Source: JAYPUG01 sp038117265
GTDB lineage: Bacteria > Pseudomonadota > Alphaproteobacteria > UBA6615
Assembly: GCA_038117265.1 (NCBI GenBank)
Contig: JAYOFO010000073.1
Location: forward strand, 1-11,503
DNA: 11,503 nt
Direction: 5' to 3'
A program made the position numbers and the translations under genes. Each line of letters opens with the position of its first letter. The stretch's first letter is position 1. Below are positions 6,453-11,503 of this stretch, piece after piece. Below the pieces are notes generated by a model. It did not search any database. It had not been told where the DNA came from and saw only the letters and a list, made by a program, of their open reading frames with translations.

Positions 6453-6481
6453 GTTATGCCACGGGTGTCCGCGCCCGGCAA
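6453..6481 (-). promoter_or_regulatory. Candidate sigma-70 promoter of tRNA-Thr
   Basis: On the minus strand TTGCCG (6481-6476), a 17-base spacer, then CATAAC (6458-6453), each box with four of six consensus matches. The mature tRNA 5' end is 22 bases beyond the -10 box, giving a leader of about 16 bases, which is reasonable for a tRNA precursor. Confidence 0.5.
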
Positions 6482-6490
6482 GGATGGCGG

Positions 6491-6519
6491 TTGGCGCGTG
6501 TGGCCCGCCATGCCAGAAT
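6491..6519 (+). promoter_or_regulatory. Candidate promoter of the TerB-family gene
   Basis: TTGGCG (6491-6496), a 17-base spacer, then CAGAAT (6514-6519), each with four of six matches. The expected transcript would begin near 6526, about 28 bases before the GTG start of the TerB-like gene. It lies back to back with the tRNA promoter candidate. Confidence 0.35.
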
Positions 6520-6553
6520 CTCGCCGACAAAGCCATTTGATGGTATTGCTCAC

Positions 6554-6991
6554 GTGTTCAACCGATTTCGCAAGGAGCTGGAACGCCACCGCCGCCGCCC
6601 CTTTCTCGAGGCGGTGTCCGCGGCGTGTGCGCTGGTCGCGACCGCCGACGGAGAGGTGAGCTTTTCGGAGCGCGCGCGCCTCGATGCCGTGATCGACAGC
6701 CTGTCGGAATTGCGCCTGTTCGATCCCCACGAGGTCGTCAACGCGTTCGACGCCCATGTCGAGACATTGTCGGGTGCCGATGGCAACGGTCGTGCCGAAC
6801 TGCTCGAGAAGGTGGGCGCGGGCAACCGCGCCGACGGTGCGGCCGATCTTTTGCTGCGGATCAGCGTCGCGGTGAGCCTTGCCGACGGACGCGACAGCTC
6901 GGCAGAGCGCGCCGCAATCGGCGAAATCTGCGATGCGCTGGGCCTCGATGAATCGGTGGCCGAGACGGCCTTCGCGGCACTCATGGAATAG
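6554..6991 (+). CDS. TerB-family (tellurite-resistance TerB-like) protein
   Basis: A 145-residue, all-helical, acidic protein of the TerB family, probably cytoplasmic. The fold's internal repeat is visible: ADGEVSFSER at residues 31-40 and ADGRDSSAER at 110-119 share the pattern ADGxxxxxER, whose acidic residues bind metal in TerB relatives. The segment EAVSAACALVATADGEVSF is characteristic. Stand-alone TerB proteins in Alphaproteobacteria are common without a tellurite operon, and no other ter gene is here, so a role in tellurite resistance should not be assumed. The start is the GTG at 6554 (VFNRFRKELE); an ATG at 6540 is out of frame. No strong ribosome site is seen, so the start is moderately certain. 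The RidA-like gene follows 26 bases later and is probably co-transcribed. Confidence 0.82.
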   Translation: MFNRFRKELERHRRRPFLEAVSAACALVATADGEVSFSERARLDAVIDSLSELRLFDPHEVVNAFDAHVETLSGADGNGRAELLEKVGAGNRADGAADLLLRISVAVSLADGRDSSAERAAIGEICDALGLDESVAETAFAALME

Positions 6992-7017
6992 CCAAGCGAA
7001 CCAACCGGAGGGTTTCC

Positions 7018-7407
7018 ATGCTCAACCTCGTCAACCCCGACACGCTGCCGCCGCCGGCGAGCAAGTACAGCCATATCGTCGAAGTGCCCGACGGCACCCG
7101 GCTCGCCTTTGTCTCGGGCCAGGTGGGCATGGACCGGGACGGCCACACCCCCGAAGACTTCTCCGCGCAGTGCGCGCAAGTGTTCCGAAACCTGACCGCG
7201 GCGCTCGCGGCGGTGGGCATGGAGGTGTCGGACACGGTGCGGCTGAACGCCTACCTGACGGACAGCGCGCACCTCGCTACCTACCGCGAGCTGCGCGATG
7301 CCTGGGCCCAGGGTCATGAATGCGCCTCGACCCTGGTGATGGTCGCCGCGCTCGCGGCGCCGCACTGGCAGGTCGAGGTCGAGCTCGTCGCGGCAAGGGC
7401 GCGGTGA
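7018..7407 (+). CDS. RidA/YjgF/YER057c-family protein lacking the catalytic arginine
   Basis: A 129-residue single-domain protein, the normal Rid length, starting at an ATG with a strong GGAGGG ribosome site six bases before it. Family marks are NPDTLPPPASKYSHIVE at the start, FVSGQVGMDRDG near 31-42, and the helix AQVFRNLTAALAAVGM near 53-68. Archetypal RidA is an imine/enamine deaminase that removes reactive 2-aminoacrylate made by PLP enzymes and uses an arginine in a P-A-R-S segment. Here the aligned segment is CASTLVMV (102-109) with serine at 104, so the arginine is missing. That places it with the less understood Rid subfamilies, and deaminase activity should not be assumed. Its stop overlaps the next small gene by four bases (GTGA). 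Confidence 0.88.
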   Translation: MLNLVNPDTLPPPASKYSHIVEVPDGTRLAFVSGQVGMDRDGHTPEDFSAQCAQVFRNLTAALAAVGMEVSDTVRLNAYLTDSAHLATYRELRDAWAQGHECASTLVMVAALAAPHWQVEVELVAARAR

Positions 7408-7595
7408 GCGGGACCGGGGGGAACGACGATCCCGAGGATCGACGGACCGACGGTGCGGCCGCCAAGAACGACAAACAACGCGATCGCGAGGCGCGCCTGG
7501 CGGCCGCCCTGCGTGAGAACCTGCACCGCCGCAACGCGCAGCGGCGGGCCAAGGCGGCGCCGAGTCCCGAATCAGGCGATGAGGGCGAAGCCTGA
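7404..7595 (+). CDS. Small charged hypothetical protein (63 residues)
   Basis: The GTG start overlaps the RidA-like stop as GTGA. The predicted protein is hydrophilic, rich in Arg, Asp, Glu and Ala, with no membrane segment or cysteine. Residues about 20-48 (NDKQRDREARLAAALREN continuing to RRNAQRRAK) look like one strongly amphipathic basic helix between disordered acidic ends. I do not recognise a named domain. It resembles short proteins ending in a 'LAxALRxNLxRRxxQ' helix that I have seen near murA in other Alphaproteobacteria, but that is from memory. Coupled overlap and high-GC coding bias support translation. Function unknown. Confidence 0.65.
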   Translation: MSGTGGNDDPEDRRTDGAAAKNDKQRDREARLAAALRENLHRRNAQRRAKAAPSPESGDEGEA

Positions 7596-7601
7596 CAGGT
7601 C

Positions 7602-7634
7602 TGTAAGTATGTGTAATTATTAATTAAATATTTG
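7602..7634. other. AT-rich tract upstream of dcd
   Basis: A run of about 33 bases that is overwhelmingly A and T, including the palindrome TTAATTAA at 7620-7627, stands out sharply in this GC-rich window. It lies between the small gene's stop and the dcd promoter candidate, ending about 15 bases before the -35 box. It could be a distal UP-like element, a bendable site for IHF or another nucleoid protein, or a regulator site. Confidence 0.45.
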
Positions 7635-7648
7635 TCCACGGGGTTGGC

Positions 7649-7677
7649 TTGAGGGCCCCCGGACCATCCGCTACAAG
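7649..7677 (+). promoter_or_regulatory. Candidate promoter of dcd
   Basis: TTGAGG (7649-7654), 17-base spacer, TACAAG (7672-7677), each with four of six consensus matches. The transcript would begin near 7684 and give a leader of about 32 bases that contains the dcd ribosome site. It is preceded by the AT-rich tract. Confidence 0.5.
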
Positions 7678-7715
7678 GCGCAACGTGGCGGCCAGCGCCG
7701 CGTGGAGGCCCGACG

Positions 7716-8270
7716 ATGTCGATCATGCCAGACACCTGGATCCGCGAGATGTCCAACACGACGGGCATGATAGAGCCGTTCGTGGACGAGCAGACGCGCG
7801 AAGGGGTGATCTCCTACGGGTTGTCGTCCTACGGCTATGACGCGCGCGTGTCGGAAGAGTTCAAGATCTTCACCAACGTCGATTCCGCCACCGTCGATCC
7901 GAAGAACTTCAATGAGAAGAGCTTCGTCGACCGCACGGCCGATGTCTGCATCGTGCCGCCCAACTCGTTCGCGCTGGCGCGCACGGTGGAATATTTCCGC
8001 ATCCCGCGCGACGTGCTGGTGATCTGTCTCGGCAAGTCAACCTATGCGCGGTGCGGGATCATCGTGAACGTCACCCCGCTCGAGCCCGAATGGGAGGGCC
8101 ATGTGACGCTGGAGTTCTCGAACACCACGCCGCTGCCCGCCAAGATCTATGCGAATGAGGGGGCGTGCCAGTTCCTCTTCCTCAAGGGCGAGGGGCCGCC
8201 CGAAGTTTCGTATGCGGACCGCAAGGGCAAGTATATGGGGCAGCGCGGGATCACGGTGCCCAAGCTCTGA
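7716..8270 (+). CDS. dcd: dCTP deaminase
   Basis: A 184-residue homotrimeric-type enzyme that deaminates dCTP to dUTP, feeding thymidylate synthesis in the cytoplasm. The length and sequence match the alphaproteobacterial Dcd form almost throughout. Marks are SSYGYDARV (37-45), CLGKSTYARCG (104-114, with S108 and R112 as substrate contacts), VTPLEPEWEGHVTLEFSN (119-136) with E133 as the catalytic glutamate by alignment with E. coli E138, and the C-terminal nucleotide-closing segment GKYMGQRG. It has no sign of bifunctional dUTPase fusion. A GGAGG site seven bases before the ATG at 7716 fixes the start; a second ATG three codons on is less likely. It has its own promoter candidate. MurA begins 72 bases downstream and may be co-transcribed. 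Confidence 0.97.
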   Translation: MSIMPDTWIREMSNTTGMIEPFVDEQTREGVISYGLSSYGYDARVSEEFKIFTNVDSATVDPKNFNEKSFVDRTADVCIVPPNSFALARTVEYFRIPRDVLVICLGKSTYARCGIIVNVTPLEPEWEGHVTLEFSNTTPLPAKIYANEGACQFLFLKGEGPPEVSYADRKGKYMGQRGITVPKL

Positions 8271-8342
8271 CGCCGCCACGCAACCGCCGTAATCGGATGC
8301 GATGGCGCGGCGCAGGAACGTAAGTCTGGACGCGGGGAACGC

Positions 8343-9635
8343 ATGGACAAGATCAGGATCAGGGGTGGCCGGCCGCTCAACGGCACGATCCGGATCGGCG
8401 GCGCAAAGAACGCCGCGCTGCCGCTCATGGCGGCGTGCCTGCTGTCGGACGCGTCGCTGGTCTTGTCGAACGTGCCGCACCTGGCCGACATCACCACCAT
8501 GGCGAACCTGCTCGGTCAGTTGGGGGTGCGGGTGTCGCTCGAGGGGCAGGCCGGCAATGGCGGCCACATCGGCCGCGTGATGTCGCTGACCGCCCACGAG
8601 ATCGCGAGCACCACGGCGCCCTACGATCTGGTGCGCAAGATGCGCGCCTCGGTCCTCGTGCTCGGCCCGCTGGTCGCGCGCGCGGGCGAGGCGACCGTGT
8701 CGCTGCCCGGCGGCTGTGCCATCGGCACCCGGCCGGTGGACATCCACCTGGCGGGTCTGGAGGCGCTGGGTGCCGAAATCGAGGTCGAGTCCGGCTACAT
8801 CCGCGCGCACGTAAAGGGCGGGCTGCGCGGCGCGCGCTATATATTCCCGAAGGTCTCGGTCGGTGCGACCGAGAACCTGCTGCTGGCCGCCGCGCTGGCA
8901 CGCGGCGAGACGCTGCTCGAGAACGCCGCCCGCGAGCCCGAGATCGCCGACCTGGTCGAATGTCTCGTCGCGATGGGGGCGAAGATCGCGGGGAAGGGCA
9001 CCGCTACCCTGACGATCCAGGGGGTCGAGCGGCTCGGCGGCGCGGCGCACGAGATCATGCCCGACCGCATCGAGACCGGGACCTTCGCGATGGCGGCAGC
9101 GATCACCGGCGGCAGCCTCGACCTGGAAGGTGCGCGCCTCGCGCATATCGAGGCGGCGGCCGATCGGCTGCGCGAGACCGGCGTGACCATCGAGGCGCGC
9201 AACGGCGGCGTCTTCGTCAGCCGCGCCAACGCCGAGCTGGTGGCGGCCGACGCCGAGACCGATCCCTATCCGGGCTTCCCGACCGATCTGCAGGCACAGT
9301 TCCTGGCGTTGATGACCGTCGCGAAGGGGGCCTCGGTGGTCGCCGAGACGATCTTCGAGAACCGGTTCATGCACGTGCCCGAACTCCAGCGCATGGGCGC
9401 GGACATCACGCTGCAGGGGCACTCCGCGGTGGTGCGCGGCGTCGACCATCTGACCGGCGCGCCGGTCATGGCATCGGACCTGCGGGCCAGCGCCTCGCTG
9501 ATCCTGGCCGGGCTGGTGGCGCGCGGCGAGACCGAGGTCCGGCGAATCTATCACCTCGACCGCGGGTATGAGCGGATCGAGGAGAAGCTGCGCGGCGTTG
9601 GCGCCGACATCGAACGGCTGGAAGATACGGGATGA
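8343..9635 (+). CDS. murA: UDP-N-acetylglucosamine 1-carboxyvinyltransferase
   Basis: A 430-residue enzyme that catalyses the first committed step of peptidoglycan synthesis, adding enolpyruvyl from PEP to UDP-GlcNAc in the cytoplasm. Seen are the N-terminal GGAKNAALPLMAA (19-31, with K22 and N23 as substrate contacts), the catalytic loop LPGGCAIGTRPVD (121-133), the general-base aspartate D315 in YPGFPTDLQAQF, and DLRASASL (379-386) with R381. The loop cysteine C125 is the residue attacked by fosfomycin, so the enzyme should be of the fosfomycin-sensitive class. The ATG at 8343 is preceded by GGGGAA at suitable distance. Its last codons overlap the DUF2948 start by four bases (ATGA), which indicates translational coupling. 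Confidence 0.98.
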   Translation: MDKIRIRGGRPLNGTIRIGGAKNAALPLMAACLLSDASLVLSNVPHLADITTMANLLGQLGVRVSLEGQAGNGGHIGRVMSLTAHEIASTTAPYDLVRKMRASVLVLGPLVARAGEATVSLPGGCAIGTRPVDIHLAGLEALGAEIEVESGYIRAHVKGGLRGARYIFPKVSVGATENLLLAAALARGETLLENAAREPEIADLVECLVAMGAKIAGKGTATLTIQGVERLGGAAHEIMPDRIETGTFAMAAAITGGSLDLEGARLAHIEAAADRLRETGVTIEARNGGVFVSRANAELVAADAETDPYPGFPTDLQAQFLALMTVAKGASVVAETIFENRFMHVPELQRMGADITLQGHSAVVRGVDHLTGAPVMASDLRASASLILAGLVARGETEVRRIYHLDRGYERIEEKLRGVGADIERLEDTG

Positions 9636-10072
9636 GCGAGGAGACCGCGCCCCTCCGGCTGGTCGCCGTGGATGCCGAAGACCTCGCCGTCGTGTCGAGC
9701 GCGTTGCAGGACGCGATCGTGCCGATCGGCGACATGGTGTTTCACGCCGAGCAGGGCCAGTTCGTGCTCGCGGCGAACCGCTATCGCTGGGAAGGCGGGG
9801 CTAAGACCGCCGAGCGGGTGAATGCCGGCGTGACCTTCTCCAACGTCGTGTCGGTGCGCCGCCGCGGGATCGACTTTCGCGGCTGCGAGCGGTTCCTCAA
9901 CCTGCTCGCGGTCACCTGTGCGGACTGCGACGATCCCGCGCACCCCGTGGTCGAGATCACCTTCGCCGGCGACAACGCAATTCGGCTGGAAACGACCGGA
10001 CTCCTGTGCCATTTAGAGGACTTCGGCGAACCCTGGCCGACGCAATGGCGGCCCCAGCACGCAGACGATTGA
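9632..10072 (+). CDS. DUF2948 family protein
   Basis: A 146-residue soluble protein of a family found almost only in Alphaproteobacteria and, as far as I recall, regularly placed after murA and before hisD. Characteristic parts are LVAVDAEDLAVVSSALQDA (10-28), IVPIGDMVFHAEQGQFVL (29-46), NRYRWEG (49-55), and VVSVRRRGID (about 72-81). Two cysteines lie close together in the motif TCADCDDP (about residues 95-102), possibly by chance. No membrane segment or signal peptide is visible. The ATG lies within the murA stop (ATGA overlap), so its translation is coupled to MurA. Molecular function is unknown; the position hints at a link to cell-wall or housekeeping functions but proves none. Confidence 0.87.
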   Translation: MSEETAPLRLVAVDAEDLAVVSSALQDAIVPIGDMVFHAEQGQFVLAANRYRWEGGAKTAERVNAGVTFSNVVSVRRRGIDFRGCERFLNLLAVTCADCDDPAHPVVEITFAGDNAIRLETTGLLCHLEDFGEPWPTQWRPQHADD

Positions 10073-10080
10073 TCGCAGAT

Positions 10081-10094
10081 ACCGCCCGGGCGGT
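10081..10094. repeat. Perfect 14-base palindrome between DUF2948 and hisG
   Basis: ACCGCCCGGGCGGT is its own reverse complement. It begins nine bases after the DUF2948 stop and lies 54 bases before the hisG start. No T-run follows, so it is not a standard intrinsic terminator. It could be a dimeric regulator's binding site or an mRNA hairpin in the only sizeable gap (76 bases) of the murA to hisD run. Confidence 0.4.
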
Positions 10095-10148
10095 GCCGCG
10101 CAGCGTCGGGTCGGGCCGCGCCGAAGCGCATTGTCTGGAGGGTGTGAC

Positions 10149-10826
10149 GTGTCGAACGACAGCGAAAAGCTGATTCTCGCCCTGCCGAAGGGCCGCATCC
10201 TCGGTGAGGTCCTGCCGCTGCTCGAGACGGCGGGGATCGTTCCCGAGGCGGCGTTCGGCGACCCCGAATCGCGCCAGCTGCGCTTCGCGACCTCGGAACC
10301 GGGGGTCGAGATCGTGCGCGTGCGAGCCTTCGACGTGGCGACCTTCGTCGCCTTCGGTGCGGCCCATTTCGGCGTCGCGGGCAGCGACGTTGTGATGGAG
10401 TTCGACTATCCCGAACTGTACGCGCCGCTCGACCTCGAACTCGGCAAGTGTCGGCTGGCCGTGGCCGCACCCCAGGCGCTGGTGGCGGTCGACAATCCCG
10501 CCCGCTGGAGCCATGTGCGCGTGGCCACCAAATATCCGAACCTGACCCAGCGGCACTTCGCGCGCCGCGGCGTGCAGGCCGAATGCATCAAGCTGAACGG
10601 TGCGATCGAACTGGCGCCGGCGCTCGGCCTGTGCCGGCGGATCGTCGACCTGGTCTCGACCGGCAACACGCTCAACGCGAACGGGCTGGTCGAGATCGAG
10701 ACCATTGCCGAGATCAGCTCGCGGCTGGTGGTCAACCGCGCCGCGCTGAAGACGCGCGCGAGCACGCTGACCGGCTGGATCGACCGGCTGCGTGGCGCGG
10801 TCGAGGGCGGGCGCGATGCCGCGTAG
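10149..10826 (+). CDS. hisG: ATP phosphoribosyltransferase, short form (HisG-S)
   Basis: A 225-residue enzyme for the first step of histidine synthesis, joining ATP and PRPP. Marks are LILALPKGRILGEV (8-21), HFGVAGSDVV (about 74-83), GKCRLAVA (about 99-106), ATKYPN (about 128-133), and the PRPP-binding loop DLVSTGNTLNANGL (about 169-182). The protein ends just after the catalytic part and has no C-terminal ACT-like regulatory domain, so it is the short form. Short HisG proteins work with a HisZ partner that resembles histidyl-tRNA synthetase; no hisZ is in this window. The GTG at 10149 is the start because GGAGGG stands six bases before it; a TTG at 10131 lies upstream of that ribosome site. 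Its last 11 bases overlap hisD in another frame. Confidence 0.95.
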   Translation: MSNDSEKLILALPKGRILGEVLPLLETAGIVPEAAFGDPESRQLRFATSEPGVEIVRVRAFDVATFVAFGAAHFGVAGSDVVMEFDYPELYAPLDLELGKCRLAVAAPQALVAVDNPARWSHVRVATKYPNLTQRHFARRGVQAECIKLNGAIELAPALGLCRRIVDLVSTGNTLNANGLVEIETIAEISSRLVVNRAALKTRASTLTGWIDRLRGAVEGGRDAA

Positions 10827-11503
10827 GCTCGCGGCCGCGCAGGACGGGTTCGACGCCGCCTTCACCGAGTTTCTTGCCGAGCGTCGCGAGGCCTCCGTCG
10901 ACGTGCGCGCCGATGTCGAGGCGATCGTTGCGCGGGTGCGTGACGAGGGCGACGCCGCGCTCATCGAGTTCACCGAACGGTTCGACCGGCTGTCGCTGAC
11001 GCCCGCCGGGCTGCGGGTGACCCGCGACGAGGTCGAGCAAGCGCGCGCCGCGTGCAGCAACGCGGCGCTGGATGCGCTCGAGACGGCGCGCGGGCGCATC
11101 GCGGCCTATCACGCGCGTCAGCGGCCGACCGATTTCGACTATGAGGACGATGCCGGGGTGCGGCTGGCCAGCATCTGGCGGCCGGTGGCCGCGGCGGGCC
11201 TTTATGTGCCGGGCGGGACGGCGGCCTATCCGTCCTCCGTCCTCATGAACGCGGTGCCGGCCCATGTCGCGGGGGTCGAGCGCCTGGTCATGGTGGTGCC
11301 GTCGCCCGACGGGGTGCTCAACCCGCTCGTGCTCGTGGCTGCCGACATAGCCGGCGTCACCGAGATCTACCGGATCGGCGGGGCGCAGGCGGTTGCCGCG
11401 CTGGCTTACGGCACCGAGACGATCGCCCCGGTCGACAAGATCGTCGGGCCGGGCAACGCCTATGTGGCCGAGGCCAAGCGCCAGGTCTTCGGCGTCGTGG
11501 GGA
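10816..11503 (+). CDS. hisD: Histidinol dehydrogenase, N-terminal part (cut by window edge)
   Basis: The first 229 codons of a protein normally near 430 residues; the frame is open to the window edge. HisD is a zinc enzyme that oxidises histidinol to histidine with two NAD, the last two steps of the pathway. Seen are ARVRDEGDAALIEFTERFD (39-57), the segment GLYVPGGTAAYPSSVLMNA (128-146), YRIGGAQAVAALAYGT (185-200), and DKIVGPGNAYVAEAKRQV (207-224). The zinc ligands and catalytic histidines lie beyond the edge. The ATG at 10816 sits inside the end of hisG, an 11-base overlap, so the two are coupled. No frameshift or stop is visible. Confidence 0.96.
   Translation, partial: MPRRLAAAQDGFDAAFTEFLAERREASVDVRADVEAIVARVRDEGDAALIEFTERFDRLSLTPAGLRVTRDEVEQARAACSNAALDALETARGRIAAYHARQRPTDFDYEDDAGVRLASIWRPVAAAGLYVPGGTAAYPSSVLMNAVPAHVAGVERLVMVVPSPDGVLNPLVLVAADIAGVTEIYRIGGAQAVAALAYGTETIAPVDKIVGPGNAYVAEAKRQVFGVVG

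Noticed and set aside
6554..6991. Tellurite-resistance operon
   Set aside because: Only a single TerB-like domain is present, with no other ter gene nearby. Such stand-alone proteins are widespread and do not indicate tellurite resistance.
8037..9554. 505-codon minus-strand open frame opposite murA
   Set aside because: MurA on the plus strand is certain. The antisense frame shows no family motif and has the His/Arg/Gly-rich look of an antisense shadow.
10081..10094. Intrinsic terminator after DUF2948
   Set aside because: The palindrome has no loop worth the name and no following T-run, so it does not fit a rho-independent terminator.
10131..10148. TTG start for hisG at 10131
   Set aside because: The strong GGAGGG site at 10137-10142 lies downstream of this codon and is correctly spaced for the GTG at 10149.

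Overview
The window looks like chromosomal DNA of a GC-rich alphaproteobacterium, probably of the Rhodospirillales type. The right half carries dcd, murA, a DUF2948 gene, hisG and hisD, an arrangement I associate with Alphaproteobacteria. The proteins there (184-residue Dcd, DUF2948, short-form HisG) are also of alphaproteobacterial type. This taxonomic call comes from recognising families, not from a database search.

The left half (1-6259) is all on the minus strand and is a surface-glycan or nucleotide-sugar locus. In transcription order it holds a nine- to ten-helix flippase-like membrane protein (UPF0104/AglD type), an intrinsic terminator, a cobalamin-binding-type radical SAM enzyme, and a dolichyl-phosphate-mannose-synthase-like glycosyltransferase. 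These are followed by a zinc-binding sugar C-methyltransferase (TcaB9/EvaC type), a small cupin, a sugar aminotransferase resembling GDP-perosamine synthase, and the first 22 codons of a further SAM methyltransferase cut by the window edge. The last five are packed with gaps of 1 to 13 bases and look like one operon. Together they suggest synthesis of a C-methylated, 4-aminated deoxysugar and its transfer through a polyprenyl-phosphate carrier; the exact product cannot be read from sequence.

A tRNA-Thr(GGT) gene (minus strand, encoded CCA) lies at 6356-6430, between the two halves. It is divergent from the plus-strand genes, and good promoter candidates for both directions lie in 6431-6553.

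The right half is all on the plus strand: a TerB-family gene, a RidA-family gene lacking the usual active-site arginine, a 63-residue charged small protein overlapping it, then dcd, murA, DUF2948, hisG and the first 229 codons of hisD. A pronounced AT-rich patch and a promoter candidate precede dcd. A perfect 14-base palindrome lies between DUF2948 and hisG.

No CRISPR array, insertion sequence, integrase or rRNA is visible, and no gene-free stretch exceeds about 130 bases. The most unusual part is the C-methyl/amino-sugar cassette with its B12-type radical SAM enzyme of unknown role. I do not see a clearly undescribed defence or mobile system.
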